Shown here piece after piece: positions 25,397 to 34,953 of a DNA stretch of 58,864 nt (the first letter of the stretch is position 1; every line of letters starts with the position of its first letter). The position numbers and the translations under genes are program-made. The DNA comes from Clostridiales bacterium. Lineage in GTDB: Bacteria; Bacillota; Clostridia; Christensenellales; Pumilibacteraceae. The stretch is taken from NCBI GenBank assembly GCA_029066805.1, contig JAIEFT010000057.1:1-58864 (forward strand), in the 5' to 3' direction. The notes under the pieces were generated by a model that did not search any database, was not told the origin of the DNA, and worked only from the letters and a program-made list of their open reading frames with translations.

Positions 25397-26014
25397 TTAT
25401 CTCGGGAAGTATATAAGCAGCGACCCGCTTTTTACGGTTATTTTTGCGGTCTTGTCGGTGGTGGCGTTGGATACGCCGAGTGGAAAATCGGGCGTCAGCT
25501 CCACGTCGTCCAAGATATAGCTCAAGTTTTTGTACGTCACGCCGGTAGCGTTTCCGCCGTAGGCGAACACGGAAACAGTGCCGTGCGCCGACTTGGGCAG
25601 CGTAATAGTTGAATTGGTAATAACGGTTGCGACGGTGTGCTCGTCTATCAAGAATCCGCGTGCGTCGTAAGCGTTTAGGTAGGCAAGCGTCGATATATTG
25701 GCAAACGTGTGGTCGGGGCGACCACCCGTGCCGCCGTACAATACAAACGTGCGGTAACCGCGGCGTAGCCCCAGCTTGACCGCGGCGAGCATGTCGGTGT
25801 CGTCCTTGTCGCGGTTGAGCTTGACAATATGCGCGGCGGTGCCTTCGGGCATTTGTCCCGAATCAAAATCGCCGATCACGACGTTCGGCTCAAGTCCCGC
25901 TTTAATCGCTTGCGCGTACCCGCCGTCGGCGGCTATTATAAGGTCGTCCTTGGCAAAATGCTTGCGCGGCGAATGCACATCGCCCGCGCCGAAAATTACA
26001 CACAGCTTGTCCAT
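25397..26014 (-). CDS. thiN: Thiamine pyrophosphokinase
   Basis: This is a 205-residue enzyme making thiamine diphosphate from thiamine and ATP. The family motifs are clear: AADGGYAQAI, VVIGDFDSG (metal/diphosphate site), DKDDTDMLAA and GGTGGRPDHTFAN. The C-terminal beta domain ends in LPLGVSNA-like and ITVKSGSLLIYF segments. Start at the ATG at 26014. It is monocistronic and convergent with the DnaJ-Sel1 gene. No thiamine riboswitch is visible upstream. Confidence 0.93.
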   Translation of the reverse strand: MDKLCVIFGAGDVHSPRKHFAKDDLIIAADGGYAQAIKAGLEPNVVIGDFDSGQMPEGTAAHIVKLNRDKDDTDMLAAVKLGLRRGYRTFVLYGGTGGRPDHTFANISTLAYLNAYDARGFLIDEHTVATVITNSTITLPKSAHGTVSVFAYGGNATGVTYKNLSYILDDVELTPDFPLGVSNATTDKTAKITVKSGSLLIYFPR

Positions 26015-26200
26015 ACCGTAATTGTATCACAATCGCAGATTGAATTTTCGATTTCGTTGCAACGGATTAAGATTTCCCGTTCTTTTCGCAATCATGATTT
26101 GCTTTATTATATCACTAAAAGCACAAAAAATCAACTTTACTTTGCGTAATTTATGTTGTATAATATGTGTACATATAAAATTGTTAAACGGGAGAATCGT

Positions 26201-26749
26201 ATGGCTAAGGTTTACGCAATGATTGCAGACGGCACGGAGGAAGTGGAGTGTCTTACAGTAGTGGATCTGCTGCGCCGTGCCGGGATAACTACCGTACTTG
26301 TATCGGTGGGCGGCAAGCAGGTAAAATGCTCGCACAATATTGTTATCCAAGCGGATGCGACAGTCGGGGAGGTCGATTTGTCGGACGCGGATTTGATATA
26401 TTTGCCGGGCGGAATGCCGGGGGCGGAGCATCTTGCCGCTTGCGGAAAGCTCGTCGCCGCGATAGGCGCGCAGCTTAAGGCAAACAAGCGCGTTGCGGCT
26501 ATCTGTGCCGCGCCCGCAGTCGTTTTGGGCGCTAACGGGTTTTTGCGCGGAAAAAAGGCGATATGCTATCCGGGGTTTGAGGAGGGTTGCGTAGGCGCAA
26601 GCGTCGTTTCGGGTGCGCGCGTCGTAACCGACGGAAATATCACCACGTCGCGCGGACCGGGCTGTTCGGTCGATTTGGGCTTGGAGCTTATCGGGTTGCT
26701 TGTCGGAGAGAAAACCGCGCAGTCCGTAAAGAATGCTATACAATATTAA
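26201..26749 (+). CDS. DJ-1/PfpI (YajL-like) family protein
   Basis: The protein has 182 residues with the class I glutamine-amidotransferase-like fold. DGTEEVECLTVVDLLRRAG and the nucleophile elbow AAICAAPAVVLG, with the reactive Cys, place it with YajL/DJ-1/ThiJ proteins. YLPGGMPGAEHL and GCSVDLGLELI are further matches. The ATG at 26201 follows GGGAGAA; the frame runs further up without a ribosome binding site. A TATAAT is seen about 40 bases upstream. Members act in protein or nucleotide deglycation or in oxidative stress, which is debated. Confidence 0.88.
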   Translation: MAKVYAMIADGTEEVECLTVVDLLRRAGITTVLVSVGGKQVKCSHNIVIQADATVGEVDLSDADLIYLPGGMPGAEHLAACGKLVAAIGAQLKANKRVAAICAAPAVVLGANGFLRGKKAICYPGFEEGCVGASVVSGARVVTDGNITTSRGPGCSVDLGLELIGLLVGEKTAQSVKNAIQY

Positions 26750-26763
26750 ATTGAATATATCTG

Positions 26764-26792
26764 TTGCATTTTGTTTTCCATTATGCTAAAAT
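26764..26792 (+). promoter_or_regulatory. Promoter of the Sel1-repeat gene
   Basis: TTGCAT, 17 bases, TGC-TAAAAT, similar in form to the promoters at 6363 and 9997. Confidence 0.55.
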
Positions 26793-26836
26793 ATTGATAA
26801 CGGTATTGCATAATAATGTAGTACGGAGAGGTTTTT

Positions 26837-27901
26837 ATGACAAACAAGAACAATGCACAAAACGGGCTTTCGCCCACTGATTTTTTGGCGAAAAAGTACT
26901 TTGACCAAGCCGAGAAGCATTTTACAGGCGACGGCGTGCCCGTAAACTTTAAAAAGGCGGTGGACGGATATGCGCAGAGCGCAAAGCTCGGCTATGCGCC
27001 GGCTATTTTTTCGCTGGGTGTGTGCTATATACGCGGCATGGGCGTCGATCGCGACGAGCAAAAGGCGTACGATCTTATCAAGCAGGCGGCTGACATGGGC
27101 AGCATTGACGCGCAGTTCACGCTCGGGCATTTTTACTTTGACGGATCGGTAGTGGAGCGCGACTACAAAAAAGCGGTGGAGATTTTTATGGCGGCTGCGG
27201 ACAACGACCATCCCGGCGGAATGAACGATCTCGGCTATTGCTATCAGCGCGGGCTTGGTGTGGAAGTCGATCTGGAAAAAGCTTTTGAGTACTTTATGCG
27301 CGCGGCGGAGTTCGAGTTTCCCGCGGCGCAGAACAATGTTGGCGACTGCTACAACTTCGGACGCGGCGTCACGGCGGACGCGGGTAAGGCGTACCTCTAT
27401 TACTACCGCGCGGCGCAGAACGGTTATGCCATTGCGCAGAACAACGTTGGCATGTGCTATCTTAACGGCAAGGGCGTCAAGCCCGATTTTGCTCAAGCCG
27501 TACACTGGTTCGAGCAGGCAGGAAAGCAAGGCAACCCCGTCGCTATCGCCAACCTCGGGTTCTGCTACGAAACAGGCAGAGGGTTCGAAAAGAACGCCGA
27601 AAAGGCTGTACAGCTGTACACTATGGCGGCGGATGCGGAAAGCGCGCCCGGGCAGTACAATCTTGCCAAATGCTTGCGCGACGGCGTTGGGGCAAAGGTG
27701 GATGCGGCGCGTGCATTCTCGCTGTTTAAGCGTTCTGCCGAACAAGGCTTTCCCGTCGCATACGCCGAGCTTGCGGATTGCTACGCCCGCGGCATAGGTA
27801 CAAAGCCCGATCCCGAGCTTGCCGAAAAGTATAAAAAGCTCGCCGAGGAAGCGGGCTATCCCAACTCCACTGCGGCGTTTGCCGACGGCGGGGAAAACTA
27901 A
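26837..27901 (+). CDS. Sel1-like repeat protein (about eight repeats)
   Basis: This is a 354-residue protein built almost wholly of about eight Sel1-type repeats, each near 36 residues with the A-x-x-x-L-G-x-x-Y-x-x-G pattern (LGVCYIRGMGV, LGYCYQRGLGV, VGMCYLNGKGV and so on). No signal peptide or TM helix is visible, so it is cytosolic. ACGGAGAGG precedes the ATG. Such proteins are scaffolds in signalling or protein quality control. It is the third Sel1 protein within 10 kb of the ClpP/VirD4 operon, but has its own promoter and terminator. Partner unknown. Confidence 0.88.
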   Translation: MTNKNNAQNGLSPTDFLAKKYFDQAEKHFTGDGVPVNFKKAVDGYAQSAKLGYAPAIFSLGVCYIRGMGVDRDEQKAYDLIKQAADMGSIDAQFTLGHFYFDGSVVERDYKKAVEIFMAAADNDHPGGMNDLGYCYQRGLGVEVDLEKAFEYFMRAAEFEFPAAQNNVGDCYNFGRGVTADAGKAYLYYYRAAQNGYAIAQNNVGMCYLNGKGVKPDFAQAVHWFEQAGKQGNPVAIANLGFCYETGRGFEKNAEKAVQLYTMAADAESAPGQYNLAKCLRDGVGAKVDAARAFSLFKRSAEQGFPVAYAELADCYARGIGTKPDPELAEKYKKLAEEAGYPNSTAAFADGGEN

Positions 27902-27937
27902 TTCCGCATTAATACTTAATAATTACACATTATATAA

Positions 27938-27966
27938 ATACGGTGGCGTTTTCGCCACCGTATTTT
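27938..27966 (+). terminator. Rho-independent terminator
   Basis: ATACGGTGGCG / CGCCACCGTAT stem over TTTT, then TTTC. Confidence 0.88.
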
Positions 27967-28007
27967 CGTACGAAAGCGCCGATTGTGCGCAGTTTGGCGC
28001 GCAGTGC

Positions 28008-28036
28008 TTGACTAATAAAAAAGCCTGTGGTATAAT
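28008..28036 (+). promoter_or_regulatory. Promoter of the flippase-like/pssA/psd operon
   Basis: TTGACT, 17 bases, TATAAT, 31 bases before the start codon. Confidence 0.75.
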
Positions 28037-28067
28037 ACATATTACTGTATTGTTGCAAGGAGTCCGC

Positions 28068-29408
28068 ATGACTAAAAAAGTCAGAAAGCAATTAATAAAC
28101 ATAGCGTTCTTGATTGTTTTGATAGGCGTTACGCTTACCGTGCTTTTTGTCAGTCAGGACATTAATATTCACGATATCGGCAATTTCCTATACCATTGCA
28201 ATCCGTGGTACATTGCGGCTGCTTTCGGCGGTCTTTTGGGCTACATCGTGTTTGAAGCAATCAGTCTGCACATAATAGCGCACAAGCTCGGGCACAAGAG
28301 CAAGTTCACGTCGTCGCTGGCGTACTCGTCGAGCGATCTGTACTATTCGGCTATAACGCCGTCGGCGAGCGGCGGACAACCCGCCTCGGCGTTTTACATG
28401 ATGCGCGACGGTATGAGCGGCGGCACGGCAGGGTTTACCGTGCTGTTCAACATAATCGCGTACACGGTAGCTACCATACTCGTAGGTTTATTCGGCGTGG
28501 TGGCGTGCCCTGCTATGTTCGGGCAGATCGGGCACTGGCTTGCAAAAACGCTTGTTATAGTCGGGTTTGTCATTCAGCTGGCGCTGCTTGGCGTTTTGCT
28601 GTTGTGCTTGTTCCGCGCGCGCGTAATAATGGCTATCGGCAACTGGGGCATTAGTGTGCTCACAAAACTCCATATAGTAAAAAAGACGGAAAAGTGGCGT
28701 AACAAGCTGGAGGGCATGGTCACCAAATATAAGTCGTGCCGCACTGTTATAAAAAAGCACCCCATGCTGTTCTTTAACGCGCTTATACTCAACATCGCTC
28801 AGCGCGTATCGCAAACCCTTATCCCGTGCTTTGTAATTATGGCGTCGCCCTTGTTCGGACAAGTTGACGTTACGTTCCTTGAGCTGTTTTGCATGCAGGC
28901 TTACGTCATGATAGGCTACAACTCCATACCGCTCCCCGGCGGCACGGGTGTGTACGAATACCTGTACCCCAATGTTTTCGGCATAGGCTTTCCCGACATG
29001 ACGTTTGTGCTTTCGGCAATGATGGTGTCGCGTGGCATATCGTTCTATGTCAGTATGGTGATTACCGGGCTGTACACGCTTGTCTACCACGCGATAGGAA
29101 TAAAAAAGATAAAAGGCGGCGGCGACGGCGCAGGCAGCGACGCTCCGCCCGACATACCCGAGGACGTGGACGTGTATACCGCGCTCAAGAGCGATTCGGT
29201 AATTCACGCTATCGAAGACGAGGATCGCGTGCTTGCCACTCAAACAAAGGTTAAAAACAAAGACAAATATAAAAACAAACAAACAGACGAAACAGCGAAC
29301 AATGTCGTTCCGCCCGACGCGGGCGTTACATATTCCGACGGTCAATCGGAGAAAATACAACTTGACGAACAGTCAAAGGATGAGGCTTCAGATGACGGAA
29401 ACAACTGA
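28068..29408 (+). CDS. LPG-synthase-TM (UPF0104) family membrane protein
   Basis: The start is the ATG at 28068 after CAAGGAG, rather than farther up in the open frame, which runs through the previous gene's end. The 446-residue protein has about eight TM helices and the family signature SPSASGGQPASAFYMM-like segment (ITPSASGGQPASA). IPLPGGTGVYEYLY comes near the end of the TM region. It lacks the MprF aminoacyl-transferase domain. A polar tail of about 90 residues follows. It overlaps pssA by 17 bases and so is coupled to phosphatidylserine synthesis, making a lipid translocase or scramblase role plausible. Confidence 0.85.
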   Translation: MTKKVRKQLINIAFLIVLIGVTLTVLFVSQDINIHDIGNFLYHCNPWYIAAAFGGLLGYIVFEAISLHIIAHKLGHKSKFTSSLAYSSSDLYYSAITPSASGGQPASAFYMMRDGMSGGTAGFTVLFNIIAYTVATILVGLFGVVACPAMFGQIGHWLAKTLVIVGFVIQLALLGVLLLCLFRARVIMAIGNWGISVLTKLHIVKKTEKWRNKLEGMVTKYKSCRTVIKKHPMLFFNALILNIAQRVSQTLIPCFVIMASPLFGQVDVTFLELFCMQAYVMIGYNSIPLPGGTGVYEYLYPNVFGIGFPDMTFVLSAMMVSRGISFYVSMVITGLYTLVYHAIGIKKIKGGGDGAGSDAPPDIPEDVDVYTALKSDSVIHAIEDEDRVLATQTKVKNKDKYKNKQTDETANNVVPPDAGVTYSDGQSEKIQLDEQSKDEASDDGNN

Positions 29409-30252
29409 AACACCCGAAATCACAGGCGAAGAAACGGCTGCGACCGCGACTGCGGACGCAGAACAGGCGAGCGTTAAGGCGGAAGCCAAAACGCGGCGCG
29501 AGCCGTTGCTCAAGCACTTTGTAGGGTACTGGCACTACGGAGTGATACTTACATATATGTCGCTTGCGCTTTCCATTTGCGGCATATGCTTTGCCGCGGC
29601 ATACGGTGGTCCGCGCAGGGACGATATTGCAGCGTTTTTCCTGTTGCTTGCGGGGCTTTGCGACGCGTTTGACGGCATGGTCGCCAAAACGCGCAAGCAC
29701 CGTTCGGATAACGACAAGCTGTTCGGCATGAATATCGACTCGCTCAGCGACATGGTGTCGTTTGGCATTGCGCCTATTATGGTCGGCGTTGCCATGGGCA
29801 TGACGCGCTGGTACTACTGCATAGTTTACGTATTTTTTGCGCTTTGCGGACTTGTTCGGCTTGCGTACTACGACGTGAGCGAGGTCAACAGACTAAAAGA
29901 CCCGACTTCCACGCGCCGCGATAGCTACGAGGGTTTGCCCATTACCAATGTGTCGCTCGCGCTGCCTGTATTCTATTTGGTTGCTACGCTTTTCGATATT
30001 CACCCCGAATGGATAGGACTAAACGCCGAAAACATTATCATATACAAGAGCATAATTATGATGACGTGCTATCTGCTTTGCGGGTTCTTGTTTGTGTTCA
30101 AGTTCAAAATGTTCAAGGCGCGCGTTCGCGGTCTTATTATAACGGTAGTGACCATAACGGTGTTGGTTGTCGGACTCGCATTAATTCGCTACTACGTATT
30201 TGGCGTAGTATTGTTTGAGCCGCTTACCACGTTTGCCGCAACGGGTATTTAG
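29392..30252 (+). CDS. pssA: CDP-diacylglycerol-serine O-phosphatidyltransferase
   Basis: This is a membrane CDP-alcohol phosphatidyltransferase of 286 residues. The catalytic motif is spread over CDAFDGMVAKTRKHRSD and FGMNIDSLSDMVSFG, with the conserved Asp residues. It makes phosphatidylserine from CDP-DAG and serine. The ATG at 29392 follows AAAGGATGAGG; one at 29380 is possible. The first 45 residues are an Ala/Glu/Thr-rich soluble tail. The psd gene begins five bases after its stop, so both steps to phosphatidylethanolamine are made together. Confidence 0.92.
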   Translation: MTETTETPEITGEETAATATADAEQASVKAEAKTRREPLLKHFVGYWHYGVILTYMSLALSICGICFAAAYGGPRRDDIAAFFLLLAGLCDAFDGMVAKTRKHRSDNDKLFGMNIDSLSDMVSFGIAPIMVGVAMGMTRWYYCIVYVFFALCGLVRLAYYDVSEVNRLKDPTSTRRDSYEGLPITNVSLALPVFYLVATLFDIHPEWIGLNAENIIIYKSIIMMTCYLLCGFLFVFKFKMFKARVRGLIITVVTITVLVVGLALIRYYVFGVVLFEPLTTFAATGI

Positions 30253-30256
30253 CTGT

Positions 30257-31105
30257 ATGAGAGAACGTGTGGAAAAACCGCATGTGGACAAATCGCTCAA
30301 GTTTTTGTACTACACGCGGTTTGGCGGATTGTGCTTAAGACTGATCAATCGGCGTTGGCTGAGCAAGCTTGTCGGGCGTCACCTCGACGGCAAGCTATCG
30401 CGGCGTAAGATAAAAAAGTATATTAAAAAACACGGCATAGACATGTCGCAGTATATAGAGGAAGATTACAAAAGCTTTAACGCGTTTTTCACTCGGCGCA
30501 TAAAGCCCGAGCTTCGCCCGTTCGATATGGAAAGCGCAGCGCTATGTTCGCCTTGCGACGGAAAGGTGTCTGCGTACAAAATCGACGACGAGCTCAAATT
30601 CAACGTCAAGGGTTTTGACTACACGGTGGACACGCTGCTAAAAAACAAGGAGCTCGCCCAAAAGTACCGCGGCGGGCTTTGTATTGTGTTGCGACTGTGC
30701 GTCACCGATTATCACAGATACTTCTTTTTTGACGGCGGCACGGCAAGAGATAACACCTTTATAAAAGGCAGATTGCATACGGTTCAGCCTGTCGCGCTGG
30801 AAAAACGTCGCGTGTTCACCGAAAACTGTAGGGAATATACCGTGCTCGACACGGACAACTTCGGCACGGCGGTGCAAGTAGAAGTGGGCGCAATGATGGT
30901 GGGAAGGATCGTCAATGCCGTAAAGGAGGGCAGGTTCGAGCGCGGACAGGAAAAGGGCATGTTCGAGTTTGGCGGCTCTACCGTAATACTGCTGCTGGAA
31001 AAGGACAGGGCGGAAATCGATGAGGAGTTTTTCCAAAACACCGCGGACGACTGCGAAACGGTTGTCAAATGCGGAGAAAGGATAGGCTCGAGCATGACCA
31101 ATTAG
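30257..31105 (+). CDS. psd: Phosphatidylserine decarboxylase proenzyme
   Basis: The 282-residue enzyme converts phosphatidylserine to phosphatidylethanolamine. SPCDGKVSAY, RLCVTDYHRYFFFDGG (catalytic His region) and the self-cleaving GGST motif in FGGSTVILLL (about residue 237) are all present. The pyruvoyl group should form from that Ser. Start at the ATG at 30257, right after pssA. Catalytic features are intact. Confidence 0.93.
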   Translation: MRERVEKPHVDKSLKFLYYTRFGGLCLRLINRRWLSKLVGRHLDGKLSRRKIKKYIKKHGIDMSQYIEEDYKSFNAFFTRRIKPELRPFDMESAALCSPCDGKVSAYKIDDELKFNVKGFDYTVDTLLKNKELAQKYRGGLCIVLRLCVTDYHRYFFFDGGTARDNTFIKGRLHTVQPVALEKRRVFTENCREYTVLDTDNFGTAVQVEVGAMMVGRIVNAVKEGRFERGQEKGMFEFGGSTVILLLEKDRAEIDEEFFQNTADDCETVVKCGERIGSSMTN

Positions 31106-31154
31106 GCAATTCGCCTTTTGAAAATTAAATTGATCTTTAATTATCTTAAAACAC

Positions 31155-31183
31155 TTGATTAATTTTTTGCAGTTTGATATAAC
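31155..31183 (+). promoter_or_regulatory. Promoter of the YitT gene
   Basis: TTGATT, 17 bases, TATAAC, ahead of the 31202 gene; the transcript start would lie near 31190, so the leader is very short. Confidence 0.5.
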
Positions 31184-31201
31184 TCATACAGAGGTTTAAT
31201 T

Positions 31202-32242
31202 ATGAGTTCCGAAAATCAACAGAACCAAACAGTCGAGGCGGAAAACAAAGAGCAGACTTCCCAATCCGAAGTAGCGGCTGTCGGAGCTGCGGCGGCAGAC
31301 GCGCCCGTTGCGGTCGGCGGTAAAAAAGCCAAAAAGGAAAGGGCGGCGCTCACGCCCGAGCAAAAGAAAAAACGCATACATAATTGGCTTGTAGTGCCGT
31401 GCATGATTCTTGCCGCCGCGTTTATTCGCTCTATTTGCGTGCGAGTATTTATGACTTCGCCTGCGCTTAACTTTGCGCCGGGCGGAGTTACCGGCATAGG
31501 CGCGATGATAGAGTACAAGACAGGGTTTTCAACCGGCTATACCAACATTATTATAAATACGCCGCTGGTCATTATAGCGTTTATATTTTTGAGCAAGTCA
31601 TATGCTATTAAGTCGGCATGCTCGGTCGGACTTTCGTCCGGCGGCATGATACTCATGCAGTACCTGAACTTTCCGCAGTACGGTTACAGCGGCGGAGCAA
31701 TCGAACCCAATGCCGAGCCTGTTTTGGGCGCAATCGCGTGCGGCGTGCTGTGCGGCGTTGGCGTAGCCATAATGATTCGCGCGGGAGCGAGCAACGGCGG
31801 CACGGATATTATTGCCGCGCTTATCCAGCGCAAGTACCAAGCAGCGGGCATAACTTGGTTCATAATGGGCTTGGACGCGCTTGTCGTACTTGCCTCGTAT
31901 TTTGTATACGATAACGGCTTGACGCCCGTGTTCATGTCGTTCACGCAGCAGTTCAGCAACGCTATGGTCGGCGACGTAATTCTCACCGGTCTCAAGTCGG
32001 CTATCAAGTACGAGATTATCACAGACGAACCCGAAGCGCTCAGCGCCGAGCTGATTGCTAAGCTACATCACAGCGTTACCAAAATCGACGCGATGGGCAT
32101 GTACGCTCACAGCGAAAAAGCTTTGCTTGTGTGCGTCATTCACAAACGCCAAGTGACCGAGTTCAACAACATACTCAAAAAGTACAACAACACCTTTGCT
32201 TACGTAACCAGTACCAGCGAGGTGTTCGGTAAGTTTATCTAA
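31202..32242 (+). CDS. YitT family membrane protein (DUF161/DUF2179)
   Basis: This is a 346-residue protein of the YitT family. After a 60-residue polar Ala/Lys-rich N-terminus come five TM helices (LNFAPGGVTGIGAMIEYKTG, RAGASNGGTDIIAALI). A C-terminal DUF2179 domain follows, ending VTSTSEVFGKF, the usual close. Function in the family is unknown. It has its own promoter and precedes htpG by 64 bases; a weak GCGCG hairpin lies between them. Confidence 0.9.
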   Translation: MSSENQQNQTVEAENKEQTSQSEVAAVGAAAADAPVAVGGKKAKKERAALTPEQKKKRIHNWLVVPCMILAAAFIRSICVRVFMTSPALNFAPGGVTGIGAMIEYKTGFSTGYTNIIINTPLVIIAFIFLSKSYAIKSACSVGLSSGGMILMQYLNFPQYGYSGGAIEPNAEPVLGAIACGVLCGVGVAIMIRAGASNGGTDIIAALIQRKYQAAGITWFIMGLDALVVLASYFVYDNGLTPVFMSFTQQFSNAMVGDVILTGLKSAIKYEIITDEPEALSAELIAKLHHSVTKIDAMGMYAHSEKALLVCVIHKRQVTEFNNILKKYNNTFAYVTSTSEVFGKFI

Positions 32243-32306
32243 AAAATATGCGCGACAGTCGATTTATAGATTGCCGCGCATTTGCTTGTAATAGGAGAAA
32301 ATCGGA

Positions 32307-34178
32307 ATGAAAGAATTTAAAGCACAATCAAAAAAACTACTCGATTTGGTGGTTAACTCCATCTATGTTAATCGCGAGATATTTTTGCGCGAGCTGATTT
32401 CCAATGCATCTGACGCGCTTGATAAGCGCAGATTCATGTCGCTTACGGACAGTACGCTCGCCGCCGACTTCGGAATAGAAATCAAAGTGGACAAGGATAA
32501 GCGCACTCTTACCATCAGCGATAACGGCGTGGGCATGACTGAAAAGGAGCTTGAGGATCACCTCGGCGTTATAGCCGCAAGCGGCACGGAAGTGTTCAAG
32601 AAAGAACAGAACGTAAAGGACAACGCAGAGCTCATAGGTCAGTTCGGCGTAGGCTTCTACTCGGCGTTTATGGTCGCCAAGTCCGTAACCGTAATCAGCA
32701 AAAAGGTGGGCGAAACGCAAGCGCACAGCTGGACGTCGGACGGCGTGGAGGGCTTTGATATAGCTCCCGCCACTCGCGACGGCGCGGGCACGGACGTTGT
32801 TATAACGCTCAAGGACGACGACGGCGAGGACAAATATTCGGAATTTCTTCAGTCCTATCGCATATCCAAGCTGGTCAAGAAGTACTCGGACTACATTCGT
32901 TACCCCATAACCATGATGACCGAAATGTACACCGAGGACAGGGAAAAAGCGGACGAAGTGACCATTCTCAATTCCATGACGCCGGTGTGGAAAAAGCAAA
33001 AATCCGACCTCGGCGAGAACGAGCTGGACGAATTTTACAAAAACTCGTTCCGCGACTACCGCAATCCCATTCACAACATATTTACGCGCGTCGAGGGCGC
33101 TGTTGACTATACGGCATTGCTGTTTGTGCCTGCCGAACCGCCGTTCGATTACTATACCAAGGACTATAAGCGCGGGCTTTCGCTGTACTGCAACGGCGTG
33201 CTCATTATGGATACCTGTGCGGAGCTTTTGCCCGAATACCTCGGGTTTGTAAGGGGTGTAGTTGATACGCCCGACCTTGCGCTTAATATTTCGCGCGAAA
33301 CGCTTCAGCACGACAGGCGGCTTAAAGCGATAGCTAACGGCTTGGAAAAGAAAATACTTTCCGAGCTTGAAAAGCTGCTCAAAAACGACAGAGAAAAGTT
33401 CGAGAAGATATTTACGCAGTTTGGAAAGGCTATTAAGTTTGGCGCATACAACAATTACGGCGCGGACAAGGATAAGCTGAAAGATCTTTTGATGTACTAT
33501 TCGGACAAAAACAAAAAGCTCGTCACGTACAAGGAGTATACGGACGGCTTAGCGGAAAAAGCGCCCGTGCTGTACGCGTGCGGCGAAACGATAGAAAAGA
33601 TTTCCATGCTTCCGCAGCTGGAAGTCGCGCGTGACAAGGGCGACGACGTGCTGTATTTTGTAGACCCCGTGGACGAGTTTGTGGCGCGTATGCTGGAAGA
33701 CTACGAAGGGCATAAGTTTAACAACATCGCGTCAAGCGCGACCGACGGCGAAGTAAAGACAGAAAAGCCGAACCACAAAGATTTGCTCAAGCGCATAGAG
33801 GAAAAGCTGGGCGGAAAAGCGACGGTAACGGCTACGGACAAGCTCAAGTCGTATCCTGTGTGTCTCGCCGCCAAGGGCGACGTGTCGCTCGAAATGGAGC
33901 GCATTATGGACGCAATGGGCGGCGGCATCAAAGCCGAGCGCGTGTTGCAGGTAAACCTCGATCACCCGATAATACTCGGCATGGAAGGCTTGTCCGACGA
34001 AGCGTTTGCCGACACGGTTACGGTATTGTACAACGAGGCGCTTATCGCCGAGGGCTACAAGACCGAGCCCGAGTTTTTGGCGGCTATAAACAGACTGCTC
34101 GCACCCGCAGAAGCAAAACCTGCGGCAAAAAAATCCGCAGCCAAGAAAGCCGACAAAAAAGAAAATGAAGAAAACTGA
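32307..34178 (+). CDS. htpG: Molecular chaperone HtpG (Hsp90)
   Basis: The protein is 623 residues, normal for HtpG. The N-terminal ATPase motifs are present (VNSIYVNREIFLRELISNAS, DNGVGMT, IGQFGVGFYSAFMV). The middle domain has FNISRETLQ-type sequence (LNISRETLQHDRR). The C-terminal domain is followed by a short Ala/Lys tail. AGGAGAAAATCGG precedes the ATG at 32307. It overlaps the SDR gene by 14 bases. It acts as a cytosolic ATP-dependent chaperone. No heat-shock CIRCE element is visible upstream. Confidence 0.95.
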   Translation: MKEFKAQSKKLLDLVVNSIYVNREIFLRELISNASDALDKRRFMSLTDSTLAADFGIEIKVDKDKRTLTISDNGVGMTEKELEDHLGVIAASGTEVFKKEQNVKDNAELIGQFGVGFYSAFMVAKSVTVISKKVGETQAHSWTSDGVEGFDIAPATRDGAGTDVVITLKDDDGEDKYSEFLQSYRISKLVKKYSDYIRYPITMMTEMYTEDREKADEVTILNSMTPVWKKQKSDLGENELDEFYKNSFRDYRNPIHNIFTRVEGAVDYTALLFVPAEPPFDYYTKDYKRGLSLYCNGVLIMDTCAELLPEYLGFVRGVVDTPDLALNISRETLQHDRRLKAIANGLEKKILSELEKLLKNDREKFEKIFTQFGKAIKFGAYNNYGADKDKLKDLLMYYSDKNKKLVTYKEYTDGLAEKAPVLYACGETIEKISMLPQLEVARDKGDDVLYFVDPVDEFVARMLEDYEGHKFNNIASSATDGEVKTEKPNHKDLLKRIEEKLGGKATVTATDKLKSYPVCLAAKGDVSLEMERIMDAMGGGIKAERVLQVNLDHPIILGMEGLSDEAFADTVTVLYNEALIAEGYKTEPEFLAAINRLLAPAEAKPAAKKSAAKKADKKENEEN

Positions 34179-34944
34179 GCAACAAAAAGTTGTTATAATT
34201 TCGGGCTGTACTTCGGGCATAGGTAAAGAGCTGTGCAGACTATATCGCGAGGCTGGACACACGGTTGTTGGTATAGCGCGCTCGGCAGCAGAACCCGACA
34301 TACAAGCGGACGTCACCGACTACAATGCCGTAAAAGCGGCGGTGGACGAGGCGTACGCTCGTTACGGCAGGATAGATACCGTAATTGCCAATGCGGGCGG
34401 CGGACTGTCCGGCGCGACCGAGCTTCTGCCTATAGACCAAGTGGAAAAACAGATGGCGCTCAACTTTTCGGGCGCGCTCAATCTTGTAAACAGTGCGCTG
34501 TCGTACATGAAAGAGGGCGGCTCTGCCGTGTTCATATCGTCCGCGTGCGCGCTTTTCGCTCTGCCGTATCGCGCCATGTACTGCGCGAGCAAAGCGGCGG
34601 TCAACATGGCGGCATACGGATTGTACATGGAGCTGAAGGGACACGGCATACGCGTATGCTCGATATGTCCCGGGGATATAAAAACCAATTTTACGGCTAA
34701 TAGAATTAAGTATTCGGACGGCGGCGAGCGCTACGGCGATAAGCCCGGTATTTCGGCGCAAAAAATAGACAGCCGCGAGGACAAGCGCATGAAGCTTGAC
34801 GGTGCGGCAAAAAAGATTTACAAGTGCTGCGAAAAAGCAAAAAAGCCGCTGTACATTATAGGGTTCAAGTATAAGGTACTTAACTTTTTGCGGCACATCT
34901 TACCACAAAAGCTGTTTTTGGACGTAACGGCGAAGCTTTTTTAA
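34165..34944 (+). CDS. SDR family oxidoreductase
   Basis: The 259-residue protein is a classical short-chain dehydrogenase. It shows the cofactor turn SGCTSGIGKEL (TGxxxGIG-type), the NAG motif (VIANAGGG), a catalytic SSACALF serine and YCASKAAV as YxxxK. Adaptation to NADPH or NADH cannot be fixed. Its start lies inside the end of htpG, in another frame, and the GH36-like gene follows nine bases on, so the three may be cotranscribed. Substrate unknown. Confidence 0.9.
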   Translation: MKKTEQQKVVIISGCTSGIGKELCRLYREAGHTVVGIARSAAEPDIQADVTDYNAVKAAVDEAYARYGRIDTVIANAGGGLSGATELLPIDQVEKQMALNFSGALNLVNSALSYMKEGGSAVFISSACALFALPYRAMYCASKAAVNMAAYGLYMELKGHGIRVCSICPGDIKTNFTANRIKYSDGGERYGDKPGISAQKIDSREDKRMKLDGAAKKIYKCCEKAKKPLYIIGFKYKVLNFLRHILPQKLFLDVTAKLF

Positions 34945-34953
34945 GGAGCATAG

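Noticed and set aside
26786..27745. 319-codon open frame on the minus strand
   Set aside because: Antisense shadow of the Sel1-repeat gene, which has clear repeats, promoter and ribosome binding site.
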